From Bacteroidia bacterium (GTDB lineage Bacteria; Bacteroidota; Bacteroidia; B-17B0; Aurantibacillaceae): a stretch of DNA of 46,744 nucleotides. Of the stretch, positions 15,446 to 24,651 are shown one piece after another (position 1 is the stretch's first letter; each line of letters opens with the position of its first letter). The notes under the pieces were generated by a model. It ran no database searches. It was not told the origin of the DNA and saw only the letters and a program-made list of their open reading frames with translations. The stretch spans positions 1 to 46,744 of the forward strand of contig JANYIQ010000248.1 of assembly GCA_025362575.1 (NCBI GenBank). Reading direction: 5' to 3'. The translations under genes were made by a program, and so were the position numbers.

Positions 15446-16975
15446 ATGCTTCACACGCCAAGGCATACACTTGTTTTTTTGACCATAGTGTTCTCATTCA
15501 TGGGGCTGATCGCCTATGTTTTTCCGGTAGGTGGAATAAAGCTGGCCGAAAAGTTTGCTATCGAGTTCCCAACGCTTAGCAGCATTTTTAAAACCGAACA
15601 AAAAGAAAAGAAAGTTGACATTTCAAAAATTCTTGCTTTAGCCAATGCCGAAGAAAAAATTCTGGATGTAGAAGAAAAAGCAGAAACAGATACAGCTTCA
15701 CAAACCGCTGAGGTAAAAGCTGAGGTGAAGGCCGAGATCAAAAAAGCTTCAACTGAAATAGAAAGTCTTGAGAGCATTGATACAAATTTAAGATTGGTCA
15801 CCACCATTCAATACAAAAATGGTTCAAGGCAATCGCTTAACGGTTTTTTCTCCTCACTTAAAAATATTGGTGCTGAACCAAAAAGCATTCGTGTTTTACA
15901 TTATGGCGATTCACAGATCGAAGGCGATCGCATCAGTGATTACCTCCGTTTAAAATTGCAGAATCAGTTTGGCGGCGAAGGTCCGGGTTTAATCTCCTTA
16001 ATGCCGGTAGCGCCAAGTGTCATCAATCGCATTAACTGGAGCGATGGCTGGGACCGTTACGGAATATTTGCTTTTAAAGATAAGCGTGTGCCACATAACA
16101 ATTATGGAGGTCTTGCACATTTCAGCAGATTCAATAAATACAAAACCATTAGCGATTCTTCTTCGAGTTTAAGTGCCTGGGTAAAAATTCAAACTACAAA
16201 AAGCGGCGGAGCAAAAGCAACCGCTTATTCTAAACTAAAATTATTTTATGGCGGATCAAAAGCTAAGTTGGCAATTGATTTTTATGATGGCGGTGTATTT
16301 AAAGAAAGCGATAGTTTGGTAAAAGGTGGAACCTTTAATATTAAAGAATATAATGTAACACCAAACTCTCTAAATCACGAATTCAAATTTAAAGGAAAAG
16401 ATAGTCCGGATTTTTACGGGGCATCGCTTGAAGGAAACCGCGGCGTAATGGTGGATAACATTGGCTTACGCGGAAGCTCAGGAACTTTCTTCAATCAGTC
16501 TAACTATGCTCAGCTAAAACAATTTTATGATTATTTGAATGTGAAACTTATCATTCTTCAATTCGGAGGAAATACTTTACCGTACATAAAAGATAAATCA
16601 CAAGCCATTCAGTATGCCGGCTATTTAAAGTCGCAGATCTACACCATTAAAAAATTAGCACCTAATGCTTCAATTCTGGTAATTGGTCCGGCCGACATGA
16701 GTGTGAAAAAAGGAACAGAGTATGTAACGCATCCTATATTGGAAGACCTAAGAAACGCGATCCGACAAATTGCTTTTGATACAGACTGTGCATTTTTTGA
16801 CATGTACGATTGCATGGGTGGCCGTAACAGCATGGTAGCATGGGTTGATCAGGGCATTGCCGCAAAAGATTATGTGCATTTTAGTCCACAAGGGGCTCGT
16901 AAAATTGCAACACTTTTATATTCATCATTAATTAACGATTATAATGCTTTTCTTAAAACGCAAAGTTCAAAGTAA
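15446..16975 (+). CDS. Membrane-anchored SGNH-type hydrolase/acyltransferase, first paralogue
   Basis: This 509-residue protein has an N-terminal membrane anchor (about 8-28), a charged, probably coiled linker rich in Glu/Lys/Ala (about 48-108), and then an SGNH domain. Block I is HYGDSQIEGDRIS with S156, block III is QFGGNTLPY, and block V is AKDYVHFSPQG with D475 and H478. The domain should lie in the periplasm. Clustered with an MBOAT gene, it fits the pattern of AlgJ/AlgX or PatB-like proteins that pass acyl groups from the MBOAT to a glycan. The next gene, a paralogue, overlaps its end by 32 bases. The glycan acceptor is unknown. Confidence 0.82.
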   Translation: MLHTPRHTLVFLTIVFSFMGLIAYVFPVGGIKLAEKFAIEFPTLSSIFKTEQKEKKVDISKILALANAEEKILDVEEKAETDTASQTAEVKAEVKAEIKKASTEIESLESIDTNLRLVTTIQYKNGSRQSLNGFFSSLKNIGAEPKSIRVLHYGDSQIEGDRISDYLRLKLQNQFGGEGPGLISLMPVAPSVINRINWSDGWDRYGIFAFKDKRVPHNNYGGLAHFSRFNKYKTISDSSSSLSAWVKIQTTKSGGAKATAYSKLKLFYGGSKAKLAIDFYDGGVFKESDSLVKGGTFNIKEYNVTPNSLNHEFKFKGKDSPDFYGASLEGNRGVMVDNIGLRGSSGTFFNQSNYAQLKQFYDYLNVKLIILQFGGNTLPYIKDKSQAIQYAGYLKSQIYTIKKLAPNASILVIGPADMSVKKGTEYVTHPILEDLRNAIRQIAFDTDCAFFDMYDCMGGRNSMVAWVDQGIAAKDYVHFSPQGARKIATLLYSSLINDYNAFLKTQSSK

Positions 16976-18203
16976 CATACAAAGATTAGCATTGTGTCTA
17001 ATGCTTACCGTTTCTTTAAATGGAGGAGCTCAAACCAGTCCTTATGGTTTGCCTTTTGTTGATTACACTAAAAATAAAATTTCATATTCGAAAGACAGTT
17101 CTGAGATGATGGACTTTTTTAGAAAGGTAGATGAATTGAAACAAGGCAAACGCGCAAAAGTTACCATTGTGCATTATGGCGGTTCGCATATTCAGGCTGG
17201 TTTTTGGGGCGATAAGCTTATTTCGAATTTTCAGGCCATCAATAATTTTGAGGGAGGTGGATTGTTTATATTCCCATTTAAATTGGCTAGTACTAATAGT
17301 CCCGGATATTATAAATCCTTTAGTAGTGGTAAATGGAAGCGTTTTCGTTGCGCCACGGTAAAAGAAATGTGTGAAAATTTAGGTATGGCCGGAATTGCGG
17401 TGGTGAACAATGATAGTTCAACCAACTTCGGAATAAAATTAACCAACGTTCATCACAAAAAATTCAACATCATAAAAGTATATCACAATTTTAATGCAAG
17501 TTTCGAGATCAGTATTCCTGAAAGTATTGGCATGCAAGTGGCAAGAAAAGATGTGAAAGAAAAAGGCTTTACCGCTTTTGCATTTGAGACCTATATAGAT
17601 TCGGTGAATTTTAAATTAGTAAAATTGGATACCAACCGCAAAGATTTTATGTTGTATGGCTTTAGTGTTGAGAATACCAATCCCGGATTTTATTATGCAG
17701 GCTTTGGTGTGAATGGCGCTTCCAGTAATTCGTATTTAAAATGTAATTTATTCAAAGAACAATTAGAAACCTTACAACCCGACCTTGTTGTTTTTTCTTT
17801 AGGTGTGAATGATACTCAGGGAAAAGATTTTAATAAAGAAGATTATATCAATCATTACGACAGCATGATTGCTGAGGTAAGAAAAGCTTCACCAAGTTGC
17901 GCAATACTTTTAACAACAACTACAGATAATTATATTAAATTGAAAGGTAAAAAAAGAAGAGTTTCAAATAGTCGTACCGCAACCGCGGGTGAAGCCATGT
18001 TCGAAATGATGGAAACGCATAAAGCTGCGGTTTGGGACTTGTATGGCATAATGGGCGGTTACAAATCTATGGCGAATTGGCTCAAAGCAGGTTTAGCGGC
18101 AAAAGATAAAGTACATTTTAATGCTAGAGGCTACGGCATAGTAGGACAACTGATGTTTGATGCTATTGATAAAAGTTATAAATATAATAGTAAGGTTAAG
18201 TAG
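16944..18203 (+). CDS. SGNH-type protein, second paralogue with altered block I
   Basis: This 419-residue protein has a signal-peptide-like N-terminus (MLFLKRKVQSN, then a hydrophobic stretch ending near GGAQT). It is paralogous to the preceding gene across the SGNH domain: block I reads HYGGSHIQAGFWGD with S81 but Gly in place of the usual Asp of GDS, block III is FSLGVNDTQG, and block V is AKDKVHFNARG with D388 and H391. The catalytic Ser-Asp-His set is therefore present despite the GDS change. It overlaps the first paralogue by 32 bases and precedes the MBOAT gene by 46 bases. It probably acts in the same periplasmic acylation step or on a different acceptor. An alternative ATG at 16998 would shorten the signal sequence. 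Confidence 0.8.
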   Translation: MLFLKRKVQSNIQRLALCLMLTVSLNGGAQTSPYGLPFVDYTKNKISYSKDSSEMMDFFRKVDELKQGKRAKVTIVHYGGSHIQAGFWGDKLISNFQAINNFEGGGLFIFPFKLASTNSPGYYKSFSSGKWKRFRCATVKEMCENLGMAGIAVVNNDSSTNFGIKLTNVHHKKFNIIKVYHNFNASFEISIPESIGMQVARKDVKEKGFTAFAFETYIDSVNFKLVKLDTNRKDFMLYGFSVENTNPGFYYAGFGVNGASSNSYLKCNLFKEQLETLQPDLVVFSLGVNDTQGKDFNKEDYINHYDSMIAEVRKASPSCAILLTTTTDNYIKLKGKKRRVSNSRTATAGEAMFEMMETHKAAVWDLYGIMGGYKSMANWLKAGLAAKDKVHFNARGYGIVGQLMFDAIDKSYKYNSKVK

Positions 18204-18249
18204 CGACTAAAGAGATAAAAGGGATGGAAGGGACGGTTGATCCTAAAAA

Positions 18250-19914
18250 ATGGAAGAAGTATTAAACTACATAAAAGAAGTATTTAATTTTACCGAAGGT
18301 AAACCCATTATATTTACCCAACTTTTCTTTTGGGGATTTTTTGCGGTTGTACTCTTCTTTTATTCTTTTGTTTACAAGAAAATAGCCCTTCGGAATATTT
18401 ATCTTTTGCTGGTTAGTTTTTTCTTTTATTACAAAACAAGTGGCGTATTTTTAATTTTGTTGCTTTTTACCATTTGCAGTGACTACAATTGGGGACGACT
18501 TATACACAATGCCAGCGATCCGAGAAAAAAGAAGCTTTATGTAACGATAAGTGTTACCTTGAACGTTTTGCTCTTAAGCTATTTTAAGTACGCTTATTTT
18601 TTTACGGATAGTTTTAATCAGTTGTTTCATACTGATGTTGCTTTTTTTAATCATTTCTCTCAATTCACAAATACGTTTTTAGGAACGCATTTCAGTATAG
18701 ATAAACTGATCTTGCCGGTTGGGGTTTCGTTTTTTACGTTTCAATCTATTTCGTACACGGTGGATATGTATCGCGGAAAAGTAACGCCTGTTAAAAACAT
18801 TTTTGATTACGGATTTTTTGTGTGTTTCTTCCCGCATTTAGTAGCAGGACCAATTGTAAAGGCTCACGATTTTTTATATCAAATCTATCAGCCTTATACA
18901 TTAACGCGAAAGGAATTTGGTTTTTCTTTATTCTGGATAATGAACGGATTGATGAAAAAGATCTTTGCCGATTACATTGCCGTAAATTTTATTGACCGCA
19001 TTTTTGATAATCCCAATTATTATTCGGGAGTAGAAACTGTTTTTGGGATCTTTGGTTACTCTATTCAGATATATGCTGATTTTTCAGGTTATACAGATAT
19101 TGCCATTGGTATAGCATTGCTACTTGGCTTTAGATTAAAAACCAATTTCAATTCGCCTTACAAAGCACAGAACGTAAGTGAATTCTGGCAGCGCTGGCAT
19201 ATTTCGCTTTCCACCTGGTTAAAAGAATATCTGTACATTCCTCTAGGTGGTAACAAAACCGGAACCGTTGGTTCTTATATAGCTATTACTTTTATATCTG
19301 TTATCATGGTAATGCTTACCGGAAAACTGTGGCTGCTTCTCATATTATTCGGCATTGCAATACCATTTACTTTATTGGCCTATTTCAGTAAAGCAGTTCG
19401 TCAAACTATTAATACCAATATCAATTTAATGGTTACCATGTTGCTCGGAGGCCTTTGGCATGGCAGCAGCTGGCTGTTCATTATCTGGGGTGGATTAAAC
19501 GGATTGGGATTGGTATTTCATAAATTCTGGCTTAAAATTTCTCCGATAAAAAATTCGAACTCGTTTTTAACTAAGGCAATTTCGGTTTTGGTAACACTCA
19601 CGTTTATCAGTTTCACTCGAATATTTTTCAGAAGCAGTAGTCTGGATACTGTGAATTTGATTTTTGACCGCATAACGAATCATTTTGGTTTGAATTTATT
19701 TTTCGATATCATAAAAGGATATTCAGGAGTACTCGGGTTAATTCTATTAGGTTATCTTATACACTGGATCCCTCTTAACATTAAAGAAAAGTACAGAACT
19801 TATTTTGCCGAATTGCCTTTGTATGCAATGGCCATAGTAACAGTTGTGATCGTTTTCGCAATGTATCAGTTAATGAGTGATGAAATGCAGCCATTTATTT
19901 ACTTTCAATTTTAA
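18250..19914 (+). CDS. MBOAT-family O-acyltransferase (AlgI/DltB-like)
   Basis: This 554-residue polytopic protein has the MBOAT core: VGVSFFTFQSISYTVDMYRG, FFPHLVAGPIVKAHDFL, the re-entrant block FWQRWHISLSTWLKEYLYIP with H317, and GGLWHGSSWLFIIWGGLNG with the catalytic-type H404. Such proteins move acyl groups from a cytoplasmic thioester donor across the membrane for transfer to glycans or teichoic acids. The two SGNH genes upstream are the likely periplasmic transferases, as in alginate acetylation. It is intact and somewhat longer than AlgI (about 500). Donor and acceptor are not readable. Confidence 0.93.
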   Translation: MEEVLNYIKEVFNFTEGKPIIFTQLFFWGFFAVVLFFYSFVYKKIALRNIYLLLVSFFFYYKTSGVFLILLLFTICSDYNWGRLIHNASDPRKKKLYVTISVTLNVLLLSYFKYAYFFTDSFNQLFHTDVAFFNHFSQFTNTFLGTHFSIDKLILPVGVSFFTFQSISYTVDMYRGKVTPVKNIFDYGFFVCFFPHLVAGPIVKAHDFLYQIYQPYTLTRKEFGFSLFWIMNGLMKKIFADYIAVNFIDRIFDNPNYYSGVETVFGIFGYSIQIYADFSGYTDIAIGIALLLGFRLKTNFNSPYKAQNVSEFWQRWHISLSTWLKEYLYIPLGGNKTGTVGSYIAITFISVIMVMLTGKLWLLLILFGIAIPFTLLAYFSKAVRQTINTNINLMVTMLLGGLWHGSSWLFIIWGGLNGLGLVFHKFWLKISPIKNSNSFLTKAISVLVTLTFISFTRIFFRSSSLDTVNLIFDRITNHFGLNLFFDIIKGYSGVLGLILLGYLIHWIPLNIKEKYRTYFAELPLYAMAIVTVVIVFAMYQLMSDEMQPFIYFQF

Positions 19915-19923
19915 TACCTTTGA

Positions 19924-21072
19924 ATGCTGAAAGCAAGTGATCATATTTATTTCAAAGGATTGAACGGTTTGCGGTTCTTTGCGGCATTAGCGGTTATTAT
20001 AACACACATAGAGCTGATCAAAGAACAAATGGGTTGTCCCGACCTTTGGGAAACCGGCCCAATGATAAAAGAGCTGGGAAGTTTAGGAGTAATTTTCTTT
20101 TTTGTATTAAGCGGTTTTTTGATCACCTATTTATTGCTGCAGGAAAAATCCGTTACGGGTACCATTGTAGTGAAAAAGTTTTACATCCGTCGTTTATTGC
20201 GCATCTGGCCTTTGTATTTTTTAATTGTGTTCTTGGGCTTTCTGGTGCTCACACATTTTGAATTCATGGATATTCCTTATTTAAAGAATAAACTTTCTCA
20301 TAATTTCGGGACCAATTTCTTATTGTATGTGGTAATGCTTCCAAACTTAGCCTTCGCCATGTTTGCAGCGGTTCCGCACATTGGCCAAACCTGGTCGATC
20401 GGAGTAGAAGAACAGTTCTACATTATCTGGCCATTAATTGTGAAGCATTCTAAGAATATTTTAAAAGCACTGATCTTTATCATAATTTTTCTGGTGGGAT
20501 TAAAAGTATTAGTGCTATTCTCTTATAAAGCTGATCCTACAAATTCGTTTTTAAACGTTTTGAAGCCCTTTTTAGTGATGACTAAAATGGAATGTATGGC
20601 CATTGGAGGTTTGGGAGCCTATTTTTTATTTAGCGGAGAAAAGATCAAAGTACTGTTTAATAACGGACTTTTGGTTCTTTCATTTGCTCTTATTGTTATA
20701 TCGGTTTATTTCACTCCTGATGTTATTCAGGACGGAATTTATTTAATGAATTCGGTTTTATTTCTGATCATTATTCTCAATGTATCTTCTAATCCCAATT
20801 GCTTTTTAAAGCTCGAGAATAACGCTTTTAAAATGCTTGGTAATATTTCTTACGGCATTTACATGTATCACATGATAGTGATAGCAATGGTTGTAGGCTT
20901 TCTTAAAAAAATGGATTTTACAGTGGATAATGGAGTTCTGTCACAATCAATTGTATATTCGCTAACTATTTTGATCAGCATTTTTGTTTCATGGTTATCG
21001 TACACTTATTTCGAAAAATGGTTCCTGAAGCTCAAAAGTAAATTTACTATTATCAAAAGCGGGATCTCTTAG
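19924..21072 (+). CDS. Acyltransferase family 3 (OafA/YrhL-type) membrane protein
   Basis: This 382-residue protein starts MLKASDHIYFKGLNGLRFFA and shows the family's R-x10-H motif in the first membrane segment (R17, H28). It also has VLSGFLITYLL, RRLLRIWPLYFL, QTWSIGVEEQFYIIWP and about ten membrane segments, ending in a basic tail. It has no fused SGNH domain, unlike long OafA proteins, though separate SGNH genes lie upstream. Members acetylate O-antigen, exopolysaccharide or peptidoglycan. It begins 9 bases after the MBOAT stop and is likely the last gene of the cluster. Confidence 0.93.
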   Translation: MLKASDHIYFKGLNGLRFFAALAVIITHIELIKEQMGCPDLWETGPMIKELGSLGVIFFFVLSGFLITYLLLQEKSVTGTIVVKKFYIRRLLRIWPLYFLIVFLGFLVLTHFEFMDIPYLKNKLSHNFGTNFLLYVVMLPNLAFAMFAAVPHIGQTWSIGVEEQFYIIWPLIVKHSKNILKALIFIIIFLVGLKVLVLFSYKADPTNSFLNVLKPFLVMTKMECMAIGGLGAYFLFSGEKIKVLFNNGLLVLSFALIVISVYFTPDVIQDGIYLMNSVLFLIIILNVSSNPNCFLKLENNAFKMLGNISYGIYMYHMIVIAMVVGFLKKMDFTVDNGVLSQSIVYSLTILISIFVSWLSYTYFEKWFLKLKSKFTIIKSGIS

Positions 21073-21150
21073 GCCGGCTTTCTATACAATTTATGTATTA
21101 AAAGAAAAGTACAAAACCAAATATTTTGGCATATTTCTTTTTTAAATTGA

Positions 21151-21182
21151 TTTGCTTCGGTTGAAATAATAATATAAATTTG
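21151..21182 (+). promoter_or_regulatory. Strong Bacteroidota promoter of the DUF349 gene
   Basis: TTTG (21151-21154), exactly 20 bases, then TAAATTTG (21175-21182) match the consensus perfectly. Transcription would start near 21189, giving a leader of about 45 bases before the ATG at 21234. Confidence 0.75.
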
Positions 21183-21233
21183 GTATTATAAAAAAACGTA
21201 TGATGTTTTAGAAACGTCATTAAACCGAAAAAA

Positions 21234-22970
21234 ATGAAGACCGAGATCATTACAAAACTGGAAGAACTGCTAAAACAAAATGCAGGTGAAGTTGCCAACG
21301 ATGTTCGTATTCTACAAAAAGAATACCAAAGATTATGGACAACCGAATTTGAAACCGCTAAACAAAGTTTTATCGACGATGGCGGTAAAGCAAAAGAATT
21401 TGTTTACGAAAAAAAGGCCGAGGATAATAAAGTGGCCGAGTTGTTCGAAGCATTCAATAAACTTAAAAAAGAAGACGACAATAGAATTGCTCAGGAGCAG
21501 AATAAGAACCTGCTCATCCGCCAGGAAATTGTTGCCAAGATAAAAGACCTTACTCAGGTGAGCACTACGGTTGGTGCAGCAGTAAAAAAATTACAGGAAC
21601 TTCAAACGCAATGGAAAGAGACCGGAGCGGTTTCTTCACATAAGTACAAGGAAATTCAGGGCGAATACAGTAAAGCCATTGAGGATTTTTATTATAACCT
21701 TAAAATATTCAAGGAACTTCAGGATCATGATCTGAAAAAGAACTTTGAATTGAAAACCGAATTGCTTGGTAAATTGCAAGGTTTAACTTCATTAGAGAAT
21801 ATTAAGGAAGTTGAACGCCTCATCAAAATTTACCGTAACGACTGGGAAGATATTGGTCCGGTGCCAAACGATAAGTGGGAAATAATGAAGCAGGACTTCA
21901 GAAAGGCATTAGAAGACGTTTATGCCAGACTGAAAACCCATTATCATGGCATTGAAGAGAAAAAAGAAAATAATTTAGCGGCCAAAAAAGAATTGGTTGA
22001 GCTTGCAAAAGCTGTATTGGCACAAACCGATGGAATTGATGTTCCGAAATGGAATGAATTCACCAATCAATTGATCGAATTGCAAAATAAGTGGAAAACA
22101 ATTGGAAGAACCTCTCAAAAAGATAATGAAGCCATCTGGACTGAATTCAGAACTATTTGCGATACCTTTTTTGAAAAGAAGAAATCTCATTTTGCTTTAG
22201 TACACGAGAAACAAGGCGATCTTAAGAAAATTAAAATGGGCTTTATTGAAAAGGCCGAAGCTCTTGGTGCAAGCACCGACTGGCAAAAAACTTCTCAGGA
22301 TCTCATGCGTTTGCAAGACGATTGGAAGAAACACATTTTAGTTAATGATAAAGAAGAAGGGAAATTGTTTTTCCGTTTCCGTAAAGCTTGTAATGCATTT
22401 TTTGATGCCAAGAAAGCACATTTTGAAGGGATCAATGCTTCTTTAGAAGCTAACATTGCCGGAAAAGAAGAGATCTTAAATAAACTCAATGCTTTTGAAT
22501 TAAATGGCGATGCCAGTGAAAGTATTGAACAATTGAAACAAATTGCAGCAGAGTGGAATGCAGCAGGGCAGATTCCTGCTAAAGATAAAAAACGTCTTAA
22601 CGATGCTTTCTTCGCTAAACTGGACGAGTTCTATGATAAACTGAACATGAATAAGAACGATAAGGCTTTATTCCAGTTCAAATCAAAAATTGAGCGCATG
22701 GTCAATTCGGATAATGCATTTGATTCATTAATGCGTGAAGCAGAGTATCTTAAAAAGCAAATGGACGAGATCACGAACAGTATCCGTACCTATGAAAATA
22801 ATTTAGGTTTCTTTAAACATGCTAAAGGCGATAATCCGCTTTTAAAAGAAGTTACCGAAAAAATTGCTGTTGAAAGAGAGAAAATTGATGGTTTCTCAGC
22901 TAAACGTAAATTAGTAACCGACGAGTTAACAAAGATCCGTATGGCTTCTAAGAAAGAGGTTGAAGCTTAG
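21234..22970 (+). CDS. DUF349 coiled-coil repeat protein
   Basis: This 578-residue, highly charged, all-helical protein starts MKTEIITKLEELLKQNAGEV. It contains about six DUF349 units of roughly 70 residues, recognisable by LQTQWKETG, WEDIGPVPNDKWEIMKQDFR, LQNKWKTIGR and AAEWNAAGQIPAKDKKRLND, each followed by a helix ending in F-x-D/A-K. Similar proteins are nearly universal in Bacteroidota; their function is not established. It has no signal peptide or membrane segment. It stands alone, with its own strong promoter. Confidence 0.92.
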   Translation: MKTEIITKLEELLKQNAGEVANDVRILQKEYQRLWTTEFETAKQSFIDDGGKAKEFVYEKKAEDNKVAELFEAFNKLKKEDDNRIAQEQNKNLLIRQEIVAKIKDLTQVSTTVGAAVKKLQELQTQWKETGAVSSHKYKEIQGEYSKAIEDFYYNLKIFKELQDHDLKKNFELKTELLGKLQGLTSLENIKEVERLIKIYRNDWEDIGPVPNDKWEIMKQDFRKALEDVYARLKTHYHGIEEKKENNLAAKKELVELAKAVLAQTDGIDVPKWNEFTNQLIELQNKWKTIGRTSQKDNEAIWTEFRTICDTFFEKKKSHFALVHEKQGDLKKIKMGFIEKAEALGASTDWQKTSQDLMRLQDDWKKHILVNDKEEGKLFFRFRKACNAFFDAKKAHFEGINASLEANIAGKEEILNKLNAFELNGDASESIEQLKQIAAEWNAAGQIPAKDKKRLNDAFFAKLDEFYDKLNMNKNDKALFQFKSKIERMVNSDNAFDSLMREAEYLKKQMDEITNSIRTYENNLGFFKHAKGDNPLLKEVTEKIAVEREKIDGFSAKRKLVTDELTKIRMASKKEVEA

Positions 22971-23088
22971 AGGCAATGGTACGCTGATAACGCTGAAAAA
23001 CCGGATCAACACGGATTTAAAAAGGAGTACTGTTCTAATCAGCTTTAATACGAAACGATCCGTGTGTTCCACGTTCCATCAAAACTCA

Positions 23089-23505
23089 TTATTTACTTTT
23101 CTCCGTTTTCTCAATTGCCTCCAATAAGGCTGGCGGGATCTGAATCTTCTCGTTTTTTGTGAAATTAAATGCCACGATCACATCTTCTGCTTGTGCGGCT
23201 ATCTCACCATTATCATTTAAAACAATGTGCTGCAGCGAAAAACTGGTGGTCTTTATAAAATTAACTCTTGTTTTAATTGTAATGTTGCCCGGATAAAATA
23301 ATGGTTTTTTAAACTGACAACTTGTTGCGGCAAGAATTGGTCCTATGTTGCTGTTGTTCGGGCTTTGAGCCAATCCAATCTTTTCCCATTAATTTACCCG
23401 AGCCGCCTGAATGTATTTGAAAAAAGATACGTTGTTAAAATGACCAAAGAGGTCCATTTCACTCCAGTCGATTCGTAATTGTAATTCGGTGTTATACGAT
23501 TCCAT
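23089..23505 (-). pseudogene. Acyl-CoA thioesterase (4HBT/YbgC type) with one in-frame stop
   Basis: The minus strand from the ATG at 23505 reads MESYNTELQLRIDWSEMDLF, then GHFNNVSFFKYIQAARVN, then TAA at 23391-23389, then continues in the same frame as WEKIGLAQSPNNSNIGP to the stop at 23089. The joined product is 138 residues, the normal hotdog-fold thioesterase size, with the catalytic-type Asp of the SEMDLFGH block and the ARxxYxE-like region. The TAA replaces what is usually Tyr, one base from TAT or TAC. So this is a recent nonsense mutation or a sequencing error. A shorter product from the TTG at 23373 would lack the active-site half. Thioesterases of this type hydrolyse short or medium acyl-CoA. 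Confidence 0.85.
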
Positions 23506-23542
23506 TACTGCTAATATACGTATTTTGTTTTTTCGCCACTAA

Positions 23543-23560
23543 TCCCGATAGCTATCGGGA
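23543..23560. repeat. 18-bp perfect palindrome, copy 2
   Basis: TCCCGATAGCTATCGGGA is identical to 15147-15164. Here it interrupts a CGCCACTAA...AAATCCC repeat of the kind seen at 8862-8935 (GCCACCAAATCCC...TTTTTGTGGC). Confidence 0.85.
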
Positions 23561-23695
23561 CGAAAAAAACTAAATCCCACAAAATCTTTAGTGCGGATTT
23601 AGTGTCTTTAGTGTTTTTGTGGCTCCAAAAGCACCAATAACCTTTACAATTTTTAACTTTTAACTCTTAACTTTTATGTAAATTAGCACACGATT

Positions 23696-24649
23696 ATGGA
23701 ACCGATCTTAGAAGTAAAAAACGTAGTTAAGCAATTTGCAACACATCGTGCTTTGAATGATGTGAGCATTGTTGTTCCTAAACAATCAGTGTTTGGTTTA
23801 TTAGGCCCTAATGGCGCCGGAAAAACTACTTTAATTCGTATCATTAATCAAATTACAGCGCCAGATAGCGGCGAAGTTTTTTTTAACGGACACAGATTAA
23901 AAGAAGACGATGTTAATTTGATCGGTTATTTGCCTGAAGAGCGCGGCTTGTATAAAAAAATGCCGGTGGGCGAGCAGGTAATGTATTTAGCCCAATTAAA
24001 AGGCTTAAGTAAGAACGATGCGAAGACCCGTTTAAAATACTGGTTCGAGAAATTTGAAATGCAAAGTTGGTGGAATAAGAAGATAGAAGAGTTGAGTAAA
24101 GGAATGCAACAAAAAGTACAGTTCATTGTTACTGTTATTCATGAACCGCCTTTGTTAATATTAGATGAACCCTTTAGCGGTTTCGACCCCATCAATGCGC
24201 AATTGATTCGTAACGAGATCTTGGAGTTGCGGGAAAAAGGTTCTACGATCATTTTTTCTACTCATAACATGGGTAGCGTTGAGGAATTGTGCGACCATAT
24301 TGCATTAATTAATAAATCACAGAAGATATTAGATGGTTCGGTAAGAGACATTCGTAAAACGTATAAATCAAATACCTATCGCGTTTCCTTCAAGGGAAAT
24401 ATGATGGGCTTCACCAACGCCTTGTGGACAGGGGCAGAGTTACTTGATAAAGGTCAGGAAGATGATCTGACCTGGGCAGTGGTTAAATTGCTTGGTAATA
24501 CAACGCCAAATAAGTTGCTGGAAGCCATTTTGCCGGTTTGCGAACTACATGGATTTCATGAGGTGATACCAAGTATGAATGATATTTTTATTTCGAAAGT
24601 AAATAGTGAAAATAATATAACCGGTTCAAAAAGCAATTTTACAGAATAA
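23696..24649 (+). CDS. ABC transporter ATP-binding protein (ABC-2/NatA type)
   Basis: This 317-residue ATPase shows Walker A GPNGAGKTT (about 42-50), a Q-loop, signature LSKGMQQKVQF, Walker B LLILDEPFSGFDP and the switch histidine in IIFSTHNMGS. A C-terminal domain of about 100 residues follows (DUF4162-like), as in NatA/EcfA-type exporters. The permease starts 2 bases after its stop, so the two form one exporter. Sodium, drug or lipid export are all possible. There is no clear promoter; TAAATTAG at about 23680 is a weak match. Confidence 0.94.
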   Translation: MEPILEVKNVVKQFATHRALNDVSIVVPKQSVFGLLGPNGAGKTTLIRIINQITAPDSGEVFFNGHRLKEDDVNLIGYLPEERGLYKKMPVGEQVMYLAQLKGLSKNDAKTRLKYWFEKFEMQSWWNKKIEELSKGMQQKVQFIVTVIHEPPLLILDEPFSGFDPINAQLIRNEILELREKGSTIIFSTHNMGSVEELCDHIALINKSQKILDGSVRDIRKTYKSNTYRVSFKGNMMGFTNALWTGAELLDKGQEDDLTWAVVKLLGNTTPNKLLEAILPVCELHGFHEVIPSMNDIFISKVNSENNITGSKSNFTE

Positions 24650-24651
24650 GC

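Noticed and set aside
23389-23391. Programmed stop-codon recoding in the thioesterase
   Set aside because: TAA is not a known recoding codon in these bacteria and no recoding signal is apparent; mutation or sequencing error is simpler.
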